NCBI GenBank assembly: GCA_017303455.1
Contig: JAFLBM010000014.1
Location: 62,001 to 126,000, forward strand
From: Chitinophagales bacterium
GTDB lineage: Bacteria; Bacteroidota; Bacteroidia; Chitinophagales; Chitinophagaceae
Direction of reading: 5' to 3'
Length of the DNA: 64,000 bases
The notes below the pieces were generated by a model, which saw only the letters and a program-made list of their open reading frames with translations, was not told the origin of the DNA and searched no databases. Within the stretch, counting starts at the first letter, position 1, and the number at the start of each line of letters is the position of its first letter. A program made the position numbers and the translations under genes. Below are positions 16,182 through 24,339 of the stretch, piece after piece.

Positions 16182-16886
16182 TTACATCTTCGGTTTTTTG
16201 GTAAGGATGCCCATCATATCAGCATACTCAAACACAGTGAGTTCATCTTTTAAGTCGGCCATCAGGTCATCATTATACTCCTTTTTGTATGCTGCCGCCA
16301 CTTGTGCAAATGCCGACTGTGTAGGTATTTCCTGGAACACTGCTTTTATTGCATCTTCATCCGTTCCATACGGCAAAAATCCCCAGGTGTTCTCATTAAA
16401 CGCCGACCTTAACCTTTTTGCCCAGGATAGTATCTGTTCACTGGTCAGTTTGGGCTGCTGCAATGTTTTTCCTCTTTCCGGTTTTACCGAAAGGATAGCC
16501 AGCATCTCATTGTACTCAGCGGATGTCAGTTCATCCTGCATGTCCTTCATCAGACTTCTTGCATACAGTTTTTGATAGGAATTAATAACTTTTCTGAAAT
16601 ACTCCTTGCTTGGTATTGCCCTTAACACTTTGCGAATAGCTTCTTCGTCAGTTCCCCAGCCAAACCACATATCATTGTCAAAAGCCATTTTCAGTTGTTT
16701 GGCATAAGTCGCTTCATTACCTTCCTCATAAGTTTTCTTTTCTTCCGAATAGGACTTAGCCCGGCGTACCAGCTTTCTGCCAATAAAGAAACTCCCACCC
16801 AGCACAATCACGCCGAGTATGCCATACTTGATTTTTTCCTCAAGGGTAAATTCGTCCTGTTGGTGGATGGGAGTTTCCTGGTTCAT
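16182..16886 (-). CDS. Annexin-repeat-like membrane protein
   Basis: A 234-aa protein with one N-terminal transmembrane helix (about 21-37) and two repeats of about 70 residues. Each repeat carries the annexin type II calcium-site core: GWGTDEEAI (76-84) and YGTDEDAI (173-180). Each is followed by a helix pattern like annexin, ending in (S/D)LM.D(M/L).DEL. Annexins bind acidic phospholipids with calcium; bacterial members are rare. Two repeats instead of four, and a membrane anchor, are unusual. A role in bending or tethering a membrane is inference. It overlaps nothing but is only four bases from the peptidoglycan-binding gene. Confidence 0.65.
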   Translation of the reverse strand: MNQETPIHQQDEFTLEEKIKYGILGVIVLGGSFFIGRKLVRRAKSYSEEKKTYEEGNEATYAKQLKMAFDNDMWFGWGTDEEAIRKVLRAIPSKEYFRKVINSYQKLYARSLMKDMQDELTSAEYNEMLAILSVKPERGKTLQQPKLTSEQILSWAKRLRSAFNENTWGFLPYGTDEDAIKAVFQEIPTQSAFAQVAAAYKKEYNDDLMADLKDELTVFEYADMMGILTKKPKM

Positions 16887-16906
16887 AGGATATTGGATTT
16901 CTTATT

Positions 16907-16929
16907 CCCCCTTTAGGGGGTTAGGGGGC
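16907..16929. repeat. CCCCC-TTTA-GGGGG palindromic repeat
   Basis: CCCCCTTTAGGGGG followed by TTAGGGGGC, directly between two leftward genes. It belongs to the same repeat style as the units near 20029 and 20098 and, more loosely, 10811. Confidence 0.7.
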
Positions 16930-17112
16930 TTAAACGCCGAGATACTTTTTTGCCAAAGCTGTTTTTATCGGGTCATTCATAATGGTATGTGCCAGCTTAG
17001 TCAATTCTTTCTGACTGAGTTTTGAAGCCAATGTTATGAGTGCTGTCATCTTTGCATCGGCCTCTGCTTCTGTTTTGGCTTCAATGGAAATGTCGTACTG
17101 ATATTTTTTCAT
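16930..17112 (-). CDS. Small helical protein of unknown function
   Basis: A 60-aa protein with an N-terminal strand-like segment (KKYQYDISIEA) and a helical remainder rich in Ala, Lys and Leu. No known family recognised. It lies six bases after the coiled-coil gene and before a palindromic repeat, in the same direction. It is probably real, given tight spacing and the absence of an alternative frame. Confidence 0.5.
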   Translation of the reverse strand: MKKYQYDISIEAKTEAEADAKMTALITLASKLSQKELTKLAHTIMNDPIKTALAKKYLGV

Positions 17113-17117
17113 AGTTA

Positions 17118-17918
17118 TTAAGTTTTTGCGTTAAGTAAATCCGCCACAGGCTCCACCTGTGACGGGTCGACCATCAGTTGATTGAGTATGCCAATCACCG
17201 CAACCATTTGTGGTTCATCAAAGCAGTTCTGTAGTTGCTTTAAGGTGGCAATGTATTGCTGTTCTTCTTCTGTTACTGCTGCGGTATCAGTTTTCTTTTG
17301 AAAACTGACTTCACCTTGTGGTTGCGGAGTATCTAATTGTTTTTGTTCCTTATTACCGATACCTGATAAACCTAAACCGCTTAACACATCAGCATTCTTT
17401 TCAGCCAACCTGCCCAGCACGGCAGAACCGAGTTCTACCAGGTCAATATTTTTTAATTTGTGCTTATCGTTAGCAGACAACTCCAATTTTTCTTCCAGTT
17501 CATCAATATATTCTTCCGCTTCTTCCAGCTTTTGTTTGGTCTCCGTCAGTTCCTCCTGCATCCGTTTCACTTCATGTTCTTTATCCCTTGCAGTCAGTTT
17601 TTCCTGGATGATGTTTTCTATATCACCGAGGCCGTTCAATCCTTTGTCCTGTTTATGCTGTTTTACATAAAAACAATACTGGTCATTGCGTGGTGATAGG
17701 TTAGAGTTATAAATAACAATTCGGATTTTTTCCGTATCATCATTCATGTAATACTCATAGTTTTCAAAATCTTTCGGGTCTTCCGTTTTGGGAACAACTT
17801 TCAGGCTGTCCACAAAAACTTCGTAAGGTTTGGCATGTCCTTTTGCTGTCATGTCTTCCAGGTAATGCCGCAGCTTATCAATTTTCAGTTGGTCGTAATT
17901 ATCGTGTGTTATGGGCAT
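17118..17918 (-). CDS. Coiled-coil structural/scaffold-like protein
   Basis: A 266-aa protein. A globular N-terminal domain (about 1-90) is followed by a strong coiled coil (about 105-155), a linker, and a short helical C-terminal domain (about 215-266). It contains NGLGDIEN (about 95-102) and SGLGLSGIG, versions of the NGLEG-type motif shared with other proteins of this element. The layout suits a scaffold or assembly protein, but no homology is recognised. Its start overlaps the end of the 109-aa gene. Confidence 0.55.
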   Translation of the reverse strand: MPITHDNYDQLKIDKLRHYLEDMTAKGHAKPYEVFVDSLKVVPKTEDPKDFENYEYYMNDDTEKIRIVIYNSNLSPRNDQYCFYVKQHKQDKGLNGLGDIENIIQEKLTARDKEHEVKRMQEELTETKQKLEEAEEYIDELEEKLELSANDKHKLKNIDLVELGSAVLGRLAEKNADVLSGLGLSGIGNKEQKQLDTPQPQGEVSFQKKTDTAAVTEEEQQYIATLKQLQNCFDEPQMVAVIGILNQLMVDPSQVEPVADLLNAKT

Positions 17919-18238
17919 GGTTTGTTTTCGTTTGGTATTACCTGAATAAATCTTGCATGTTGGGTAATGACGGTATAGTTTCTTATCCGTATCTCTCCCC
18001 GGTGTTCATAATGCAGTTCATTTACATTTTCGGTTGTAACATCAAATACGCCGCTATCACTTCTTACAGCAATGCTCTCTGATGGTTCAATCAGGATAAA
18101 CAACTGGCTTCCGGCATGTATTTTCAGCTTTGCTTTTGAAGACAATACAAAATGCCTGAACTGGATGCTGTAATCATCCCCGTAACCAAGCTCCCTCATC
18201 CGCCTTGCTATATATTCCAGTGCCAGGTTAATTGTCAT
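17909..18238 (-). CDS. Beta-rich protein of unknown function
   Basis: A 109-aa protein with an N-terminal helix and then a predicted beta-sandwich pattern. No family recognised and no catalytic motif seen. It overlaps both neighbours by a few bases, so it belongs to a tightly coupled block with the 182-aa and 123-aa genes. A minor structural role is possible. Confidence 0.5.
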   Translation of the reverse strand: MTINLALEYIARRMRELGYGDDYSIQFRHFVLSSKAKLKIHAGSQLFILIEPSESIAVRSDSGVFDVTTENVNELHYEHRGEIRIRNYTVITQHARFIQVIPNENKPCP

Positions 18239-18783
18239 TGCTGCTGATTTGTCTTTCTTTCAATCCAGATATAGAGCATTATTTTATAGCTGACATCCAT
18301 ATAAAAATATTCACCAATGGCATCTTTATATTGCCCGTTGATAAAAGCACAGCCACAAATGTTCAAAGGGTCTTCTTCCCGTTTTGCTCCGTGTGTCCAG
18401 TGAGTGAAATAATCAAAGCTGTTGCCATCTGGTTGCTCATCCAGTTTTCTTAAGGGGGTTCTTTCTTCTGAAACTACCGGTGGAGGAACAATTTTCATTT
18501 CACCAGCACTGATATTAATGTCCCTTTCAAACACCTCCTTTGAATAAAATACATCTGGTTTTCCGTTTGCCCGAAGTTTAACCACACCCATCAGGTTATT
18601 TCTTCGCATCAGCATTGATTGCTCGGATGCCGGTATAACATAACCCGGTACATTCAGCAGGTACAAGCCTGTTTCAATACCAATGATTCTATGCGTATCC
18701 CTGGGCAGTTTTACCTGGAAGAAGTTTTGCTGACCTCTCTTGCTGATACTTATTGGTTGTATGATAACCTGCTCCTTCATCAT
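18235..18783 (-). CDS. Structural-looking protein of unknown function
   Basis: About 182 aa. I place the start at the tandem ATGATG (18783/18780), which overlaps the stop of the upstream gene, rather than at the longer MCVA start. The N-terminal half looks beta-rich (about 1-95). A proline-rich linker (IVPPPVVSEE) leads to a C-terminal domain with two cysteines (NICGCAF). No family recognised. Position among small beta proteins suggests a particle component; that is inference. Confidence 0.5.
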   Translation of the reverse strand: MMKEQVIIQPISISKRGQQNFFQVKLPRDTHRIIGIETGLYLLNVPGYVIPASEQSMLMRRNNLMGVVKLRANGKPDVFYSKEVFERDINISAGEMKIVPPPVVSEERTPLRKLDEQPDGNSFDYFTHWTHGAKREEDPLNICGCAFINGQYKDAIGEYFYMDVSYKIMLYIWIERKTNQQQ

Positions 18784-19151
18784 TGCAACACACATTCTAC
18801 ATACAGTGAAACACGGTAAGGAGTAAACAGGGCACGGCTATCATTGCTGTCTTTGTATTCTACTTTGATAGCACCGTTGCCTGCTGGCTGATTGCCTAAA
18901 TCATAGTAGCGGTTGTTGGGTGAAACATTGATACCGGACAAAAGCAACTTGCTCTCATAGTTCTCAGGGAAAATCTCCTCTTTGTTGATTTCTACCTTTT
19001 GTGAACCCCTGTAGTACAGCAAATCATCTTTATCAGATGTAAACAATATGCCTTTTACGGCTGTAATGTTTTTATCCAGTTCAAATGTTTTGCTGAATGT
19101 TTTACCAGCTTCGGTTACAGCAATGTCAAATCGTTTCTTTACAGTTTGCAT
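18780..19151 (-). CDS. Small beta-rich protein, possible capsid-type component
   Basis: A 123-aa protein with an all-beta character: an N-terminal strand run (RFDIAVTEAG), a DDLLYYRGS turn and a C-terminal strand VSLYVECVL. It is the first gene after a hairpin that separates it from the 239-aa protein. Single-jelly-roll capsid proteins have this size, but I cannot confirm the fold by eye. Its stop overlaps the next start (ATGATGA). Confidence 0.45.
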   Translation of the reverse strand: MQTVKKRFDIAVTEAGKTFSKTFELDKNITAVKGILFTSDKDDLLYYRGSQKVEINKEEIFPENYESKLLLSGINVSPNNRYYDLGNQPAGNGAIKVEYKDSNDSRALFTPYRVSLYVECVLQ

Positions 19152-19206
19152 AGGGTACGGATTAGTACGGATTATTCAGATTCCTTTTTTAAAAATCAGC
19201 TACTAC

Positions 19207-19239
19207 CGGCGGAGAGTTATTACCCATCCCTCTCCGCCG
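19207..19239. terminator. Perfect 10-bp hairpin between structural-type genes
   Basis: CGGCGGAGAG (19207-19216) and CTCTCCGCCG (19230-19239) are exact inverted copies with a 13-base loop. On the minus strand a weak T-run (ATTTTTAAAAAA) follows about 12 bases later. It probably attenuates transcription or stabilises the end of the transcript from the 239-aa protein gene. Confidence 0.6.
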
Positions 19240-19294
19240 TTTTAACTTTCAGCTTTCGCCTCAAGTTAGTAGTAACTGAAACTCTTAATTACTT

Positions 19295-20014
19295 TTACGG
19301 AGTGGTAATCGTTCCGTGCATGGCCGCATAGATATAGGTGTTCTGCGGTATGCCCTCCATTGTGCCGAGTTCCACTGTCATTTCAATCAGCACATCATCG
19401 TGGATGAGGCGTGGATTGGCCAGTTTGTAATAACCCAGCGGTACATTGCGGTTGCTGCCTGTTTTAAAAACAGCATTGCTGGTTTCCGGTACAATTTGTT
19501 TCTTGTTGCTTTTCAGGTTGAACTCACCATTTGCAATGGCAGGAAATTCTTCCAGCCCTTTGTAATTAGTGGCAATCACTTTGTCTTTGCTTGCATCGGC
19601 AGATGTACCGGCCAGCAGGATAATGCCGCTTGCCAGGAATGCCTGGTTCTTGGGCAATTTGGAATTGCTGATATTACGCAAACCGATTTCTTTATCATCC
19701 TGCGTTTCAAACAGCTTGATTGTTTTGGAAGTAACCGGCTTGATGGAATAGATTATACTATCCGCTAAACGCAGGTCGCCTTTTACCAATGCTTCTTTGA
19801 TATGCACCGGCAGTTCGCCGAAGAATTTTTCCATTTCCGCCCTTGAGCCTTTGCTGGGCGAGCCGGTGTTGGATAATTTGGAAACCATACGCAAACGCTG
19901 CACAGGGTTCATCTTACGCAATGCGCCGAGCAGTTCGCCGTCATCTACACCTTCCAGTCCGAGTAATGCGCCCTGGTTATTGTATTCTTCAATACCTTCT
20001 AAGAGTCCTAACAT
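19295..20014 (-). CDS. Candidate major structural protein of the element
   Basis: A 239-aa protein. The N-terminal 35 residues are acidic and repeat-like (LLEGIEEYN, LLGLEGVDD), then comes a helical section and a beta-rich C-terminal two-thirds. It stands as a separate cistron flanked by hairpin or palindromic repeats, as highly expressed capsid genes often do. The N-terminal repeats match the NGLEG-type motif in neighbouring proteins and could be an assembly tag or removable propeptide. I do not recognise a known capsid family; a double-jelly-roll or other fold needs structure prediction. Confidence 0.5.
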   Translation of the reverse strand: MLGLLEGIEEYNNQGALLGLEGVDDGELLGALRKMNPVQRLRMVSKLSNTGSPSKGSRAEMEKFFGELPVHIKEALVKGDLRLADSIIYSIKPVTSKTIKLFETQDDKEIGLRNISNSKLPKNQAFLASGIILLAGTSADASKDKVIATNYKGLEEFPAIANGEFNLKSNKKQIVPETSNAVFKTGSNRNVPLGYYKLANPRLIHDDVLIEMTVELGTMEGIPQNTYIYAAMHGTITTP

Positions 20015-20028
20015 AAAATTTGAGTTTA

Positions 20029-20117
20029 CCCCCTAACCCCTGAAGGGGAGTTAGGCGTGATTATTAAATAATTGTTTGTTTAAGTGTTTTTGTTTTACCC
20101 CTCTTTAGGGGCGGGGT
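20029..20117. repeat. Two CCCC/GGGG palindromic repeats between genes
   Basis: The first unit is CCCCCTAACCCC-TGAA-GGGGAGTTAGG (20029-20055). The second is CCCCTCTTTAGGGGCGGGG (20098-20116). They flank an AT-rich spacer and lie directly before the 195-aa gene's stop and after the 239-aa gene's start. They resemble the repeat at 16907. Confidence 0.7.
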
Positions 20118-20704
20118 TAATACAACCTTTCTTCCCACTGGTCATCTTCCTCCATTTCAGGAAGTGCTGCGCCTGTCATTTGCTGAAACTGCATACCGCT
20201 TTCTATAAGCTGGTTCTCTATGCTCTCCAAAGCATTCAATCCACCACTCAGGTCATTGTTGTAATTGAAGTATTGCAGTTCACCTATACCGTTGGTTGCT
20301 GCTGCGGCTGATTTTTGTTTGATGATTTTGTCTAAGTAGAGCTTTTCAGAAAAGTTTTCTTTGTAAGCCATCAGCCTTTCTTTTACGCCATCCAAACCTT
20401 CCAGGCCATTAACGGCTTTGCTTTTCTGAAAACCATTGGCTGCCATCATTCCTATGCCCAGCAAGGTGAGCAAACGGTTTTGCGTGTAGTGACCGGTTCC
20501 GGTTGTTACCAAACCAATGGCCAGTGATGGCCTTCCGATAGCAGAGCCTATCAGCCCGCCGCCGAGTACGGCTACCAGTAAATCCTTGCCGGTTTCCAGT
20601 ACCGTGTTTTTTACATTGCCTTTGGTAGGCAATTCTTCATTCATGCCTTTCAGGAAATTTTTCTTCCGGGCATTTTTCTTGTATGAGTTTTTCGCTTTAG
20701 CCAT
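20117..20704 (-). CDS. Membrane protein with NGLEG motifs
   Basis: A 195-aa protein. A very basic N terminus (AKNSYKKNARKK) is followed by glycine-rich hydrophobic segments (about 42-66 and 78-90), then by NGLEGLDG (99-106), a helix, NGIGELQ and LNALESIENQ, and an acidic tail. Function unknown. The mix of a basic head and membrane segments would suit a membrane-associated DNA-binding or particle-membrane protein. It is 33 bases after the transglutaminase-like gene. Confidence 0.55.
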   Translation of the reverse strand: MAKAKNSYKKNARKKNFLKGMNEELPTKGNVKNTVLETGKDLLVAVLGGGLIGSAIGRPSLAIGLVTTGTGHYTQNRLLTLLGIGMMAANGFQKSKAVNGLEGLDGVKERLMAYKENFSEKLYLDKIIKQKSAAAATNGIGELQYFNYNNDLSGGLNALESIENQLIESGMQFQQMTGAALPEMEEDDQWEERLY

Positions 20705-20737
20705 ATTGAATTTTGTTTTAAAAGTGTACGGATTGAA

Positions 20738-22594
20738 TCAGAGCAGGGCTACTGATTTTTTCTTTTGTTGTTTGGATTTATTTCGTTTGTGGTTCTTTCG
20801 TTTTTTGTAATTGGGTGCGCCTGATAAACCACCACCTTGTGGTGAGGATTTGTTTTGTGTTTTACCGCCTTTCATCATGGCATAGCCAATCCCGATAATG
20901 GTTAAGCCTCCCACACCAATAGCAACCGGCTTCAGCCATTTCTTATTCTTTTCCCAAAAACCAGGATTGTCATTGTTGTTGCCAGGATTATCCGTGTTTT
21001 GGTTTGTTGTTACATTAGCCTCAGATGTATTGACAGGGACTGTTTCTGATTTAGTCTCCACCATTTGTTGCTCAGTGTTAAACTTTACAACTTCAGTATT
21101 ACCGGATTCGGACCCTGGTGTTGCTGTTTTCACAATTACTCCCGGAGTTTCTGAATTTTCTTTTACTGTAACCGTTGGTACTATTCCCGGTGTGGCAGTG
21201 GTTGGAACTGGCACTGGATTTTCTTTATCTGCCTGTTCATTTTTTGTTTCGTCAAAATCTTCAGATCCTTTTGTTTTCTTCTGAAAAATATTGCCCACAT
21301 CTTTCAGCATGGCAACAATACCTGCTATCACACCCGCTGCCGCCGCTATGGTGCTCATGGTAATGGGTTCACCGAGTTCACCAAATCCTTCCATGCCATT
21401 TACATTTTCATTATAGTAAATCTCAGTACCTAACAGTTCGCTTATGGGTGTGTAAGCATTCATGTATTCCACACCTTCCAGTTCAATCATGCCAAATCCA
21501 TCCAGCCCATTCACTGCTTTGTCTTTGTTGCCCTTTCCACCGAGGATGGCTTTCTTTAGATTTTTCGGATTGCCGCCTGCACCGAAAAATATCTTTTCTA
21601 ATTTCTGTCTTGCTGCAATCAGCTTTTGAAATTTTACCGGGTCAATACTTTTTGCCGATGCCTGCTGTGGTGAAAGGTAACTCCAGCGAAGACGGCCTGC
21701 TGCATTGCGGATATTCAGTTTCATGCTGGCAAGAATGCCATTACGCAGCAGCACCGTAGCAGGGTTAGCCTTATTCACCACATTCAGCATCTTGCCCAGG
21801 AACTTTTTCTTCTTGGGTTTTGGATTTCCGGCAGTTACGGGAGTTGGAGTTTCCACAGGATTGAGGTTGCTCCCTTTGGTAAGCAGCGCCGCTTTCTTTT
21901 TCATAAACGGCATTGACTTTTTAACCGGTACTGGTGATTTGGCTTTCAATGGTGAGGGCTTTTTACCACCACCCATTTTACGCTGGATAAGTTTGCCCAG
22001 CTCGGCCATGCCATCACCGGCACCATTTATTTCAAAACCATCATCAAAGCCACTGAGATATTGTAAATCCATAGGATAATCTTTTTTTTCACTAAATGGT
22101 ACTTCATAATTAAAGCGGTCAGTCACACAATCAATGGTGATATAACCATTTTGAAAAGGCACGATGGGGTAGATGTGCTGAAAGTAGTCACGGTGATATT
22201 TGGTAATACGCAACGTATGGGCTATGCCGAGATTGGAAAGGATACTGGATATGAAAACCGAGTAACAGTCACAATCTACCCCACTAAAACGGTCGTGCCA
22301 GGCTCTTGCCGGGTTTCTTATTTGCTCATAACCCGGTGCATCTTTTTTGTAGTTAATGTGTTCATATACGAAGTGCCAGATATTTTTACAGGTTTCATAG
22401 GTATTGTTTGTTTTTAGTTGTTCAGCTAATGATTTGGTTTGATAAAGTGTTTCGTTCACCACTCTCGGTATAAAATCAACCGTATGATAGACATTCGCAT
22501 TTTTGCGGATGGTGGAATTGCTGCCCTCTGCTATGGGAAACAGGTGGTCATATTCCTTTCCGCTTTTGATATGTCTTTTTTTAGTTGCTTCCAC
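20738..22594 (-). CDS. Transglutaminase-like multidomain membrane protein
   Basis: A 618-aa protein. The first 170 residues form a transglutaminase/cysteine-protease-like domain with VDCDCYSVF (Cys108 or 110), FQHIYP (His140) and ITIDC (Asp155). A basic Lys/Pro linker follows, then a helical region with KAVNGLDGFGM (359-369) and VNGMEGFGE (398-406), a Pro/Thr/Val-rich stretch (about 450-545), one transmembrane helix (about 557-573) and a very basic tail. The enzyme could crosslink or cleave particle or host proteins, and the tail could bind nucleic acid. It is the longest protein of the structural block and holds the most NGLEG motifs. Confidence 0.7.
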   Translation of the reverse strand: MEATKKRHIKSGKEYDHLFPIAEGSNSTIRKNANVYHTVDFIPRVVNETLYQTKSLAEQLKTNNTYETCKNIWHFVYEHINYKKDAPGYEQIRNPARAWHDRFSGVDCDCYSVFISSILSNLGIAHTLRITKYHRDYFQHIYPIVPFQNGYITIDCVTDRFNYEVPFSEKKDYPMDLQYLSGFDDGFEINGAGDGMAELGKLIQRKMGGGKKPSPLKAKSPVPVKKSMPFMKKKAALLTKGSNLNPVETPTPVTAGNPKPKKKKFLGKMLNVVNKANPATVLLRNGILASMKLNIRNAAGRLRWSYLSPQQASAKSIDPVKFQKLIAARQKLEKIFFGAGGNPKNLKKAILGGKGNKDKAVNGLDGFGMIELEGVEYMNAYTPISELLGTEIYYNENVNGMEGFGELGEPITMSTIAAAAGVIAGIVAMLKDVGNIFQKKTKGSEDFDETKNEQADKENPVPVPTTATPGIVPTVTVKENSETPGVIVKTATPGSESGNTEVVKFNTEQQMVETKSETVPVNTSEANVTTNQNTDNPGNNNDNPGFWEKNKKWLKPVAIGVGGLTIIGIGYAMMKGGKTQNKSSPQGGGLSGAPNYKKRKNHKRNKSKQQKKKSVALL

Positions 22595-22597
22595 ACT

Positions 22598-23080
22598 TTA
22601 CTTTTTAATAGTTACTTCATTATTGCTCTCATAAGGAAGTTCTGTCCATCCCAGGTTTACCGTTGTCATCACTTTGATGGTCAGCTTCACCGGCTTTTTG
22701 TTCTGCAGGTTTTTCAATACATCACTTGCCACGGAAAAGAAACTGCTGACCGGTATTGTTACCAGTAGTTTACTGATAACCACTTCACCATAAGGGGGAA
22801 TTTTTATATCCTTGTTCACTGCCTGGCTGCTGCCTACCGTTGTACCATTGCTGATAAGTTTAACAAAGGGGAACTTTATAGAGAAAGTCCCCTTTGTCGG
22901 GTTTTTCAACAGGACATCAACACGGACAACGATGGCGTTCCAGGTTAGCTGGTACAGGTTAGCAGTAGGAATGATTTCCAGTTCAGCCTGTGTTTTCTTT
23001 AGCTTCTTTACATAGCCATACACAGCTACTACACCTGCGCCTACGAGTGTGCCGGTTAATATTTTTGCAGCAGCACTCAT
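22598..23080 (-). CDS. LEA2/WHy-domain-like membrane protein
   Basis: A 160-aa protein. One N-terminal transmembrane helix (about 8-25) is followed by a beta-sandwich of LEA type 2 character, with VRVDVLLKNPTKGTF and a VNKDIKIPPYGEVVI stretch. LEA2 domains occur in stress proteins and in many Bacteroidota hypothetical proteins. In this element it is probably an envelope or particle-membrane protein. It overlaps the next small gene's stop by one base and precedes the transglutaminase-like gene by four bases. Confidence 0.65.
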   Translation of the reverse strand: MSAAAKILTGTLVGAGVVAVYGYVKKLKKTQAELEIIPTANLYQLTWNAIVVRVDVLLKNPTKGTFSIKFPFVKLISNGTTVGSSQAVNKDIKIPPYGEVVISKLLVTIPVSSFFSVASDVLKNLQNKKPVKLTIKVMTTVNLGWTELPYESNNEVTIKK

Positions 23081-23265
23081 TACTTGCTCTTTCTTTTTCT
23101 TTCTAAATAATCAGCGGTAAGTTTAAATCCCAGCCAGATGGCTCCGCCAATTCCAGCTTTTAAGGCATAGTCCAATAGCCCTACAAAGTCAAGGTTGGCT
23201 AAGAACACTATCCCCGTGAGCAGTATGCTGCTGGATGTGGTTTCGCTTGTTGTTTTAGTTTCCAT
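23080..23265 (-). CDS. Small membrane protein
   Basis: A 61-aa protein. A Ser/Thr-rich N terminus is followed by one or two hydrophobic segments (about 13-31 and 36-50), ending in a basic ERKRKSK. No family recognised. Coupled by a one-base overlap to the LEA2-like gene. Confidence 0.5.
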   Translation of the reverse strand: METKTTSETTSSSILLTGIVFLANLDFVGLLDYALKAGIGGAIWLGFKLTADYLERKRKSK

Positions 23266-23275
23266 AGGAAATATT

Positions 23276-23536
23276 TTAAACTGCTTGTTTTAATTCTTTT
23301 AGTGGTACTACAAGTGCAATTTTTTGTGGTACGCCAAGTGCTGTGAATATGCCCGTTACCTGTTCTATGGTAAAGAACATTTTTGTTTTGTTACTGTAAG
23401 CAGGGGCTTTGCTATCAATCCACCGCTTCATGGTTTTGGTACTTACACAGTAAATAGCTGCTAAATCCTTCATGCGGTAGGGACGGATTATCAAATGGCC
23501 CTGCTCATCGTAATATGGTTTTGGGGTACGGGTCAT
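23276..23536 (-). CDS. Small helix-turn-helix protein, type A
   Basis: An 86-aa protein with YRMKDLAAIYCVSTKTMKRW, a helix-turn-helix of MerR/excisionase type, followed by FTIEQVTGIFTALG. The gene at 25077 has the same layout (YSLTELANIYGITNRTMKSW then AKQVAIIFDRLG), so the two are paralogues. They may be excisionase or operon regulators of the element. It lies four bases after the 186-aa gene in the same direction. Confidence 0.65.
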   Translation of the reverse strand: MTRTPKPYYDEQGHLIIRPYRMKDLAAIYCVSTKTMKRWIDSKAPAYSNKTKMFFTIEQVTGIFTALGVPQKIALVVPLKELKQAV

Positions 23537-23539
23537 TGC

Positions 23540-24100
23540 TTAGTTGTTGCACAGTTGCTGAATAGCTACTACCTGGAACAGGTTCAAAAGTCCCGGCGTT
23601 TGCTTGTCTATAAAATATTTTCTCCAGTATTGATAATTCTGAATCGTTGGTTCTTCGCTGAACTCCAGCACGGCTTCAGCCATTGCTTTCAATTCGTTTT
23701 TGTAATTGGGCAATGATTCCCTTACAGATTTGATTTCATCATACCAGGCTTTTGTACCGGCAAAACCGTTTTCGTTTGTGCGGTCAAGCCATACGGATGG
23801 CAGGGGAACATAGCGGCTGCTGTTCTTACTGATATAATACCGGGTAAGCAGTACCCGCTGGCAGAAAATGGAAAATGCTTTTTCAGGATGCTTTGCCAGC
23901 CGCAGGTATTCTTCAATTTTTTCTTTGGCAGTATCAATTTCCTTTTGAGAGAATTGGGTACAGTTCCAGAGGCTGCTGTAAGCAAAATTCCATGCTGTGT
24001 TTACGAGTGGAGCTAATTCGGTTTGTGTGTCTTTCAGCCCTTTTACAACCCTCATCGTGGGTCTTGTTGTTCTTTCTTTTCGTAGTGCCTGTTGTCTCAT
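23540..24100 (-). CDS. Hypothetical protein of the element's first structural operon
   Basis: A 186-aa mostly helical protein with many aromatic residues, an N-terminal basic segment (RKERTTRP) and no recognised motif. It is the first gene of the long leftward run that ends with the ATPase; the region upstream (24101-24339) is the only long non-coding gap there and probably holds the promoter. Function unknown. Confidence 0.55.
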   Translation of the reverse strand: MRQQALRKERTTRPTMRVVKGLKDTQTELAPLVNTAWNFAYSSLWNCTQFSQKEIDTAKEKIEEYLRLAKHPEKAFSIFCQRVLLTRYYISKNSSRYVPLPSVWLDRTNENGFAGTKAWYDEIKSVRESLPNYKNELKAMAEAVLEFSEEPTIQNYQYWRKYFIDKQTPGLLNLFQVVAIQQLCNN

Positions 24101-24339
24101 CTTTTTTATTTTTTAGTTTGTTAATTCCGATTGACAACACAAACATACTATGGGGCAAAGGGGTCACTTTCCACTTTGAGCAAGTTTCAGCAAGTTGTTG
24201 AAAGAAGTTGTAAGTATTTGTAAGTTTCGGATGATTTTGTCCGATTCTGTCTAATGAAAGTTTTGCGTGGAACGGGTATAAAAAAAAGCCGCTTTGTAAA
24301 AGCGGTGATTAATTACTTCAAAGATTAAACTATGTTGCT
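24101..24339 (-). promoter_or_regulatory. Probable promoter region of the main leftward operon
   Basis: A 239-base gap between two leftward genes. It holds a terminator at its right-hand end and, to the left, AT-rich sequence before the 186-aa gene. I cannot point to a clear TAnnTTTG box, so the promoter is inferred from position. Confidence 0.35.
24278..24308 (-). terminator. Terminator after the 240-aa gene
   Basis: On the minus strand ACCGCTTTTACAAAGCGGC is followed by TTTTTTTT. It lies about 30 bases after the stop at 24340 and divides the regulatory genes from the main operon. Confidence 0.85.
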
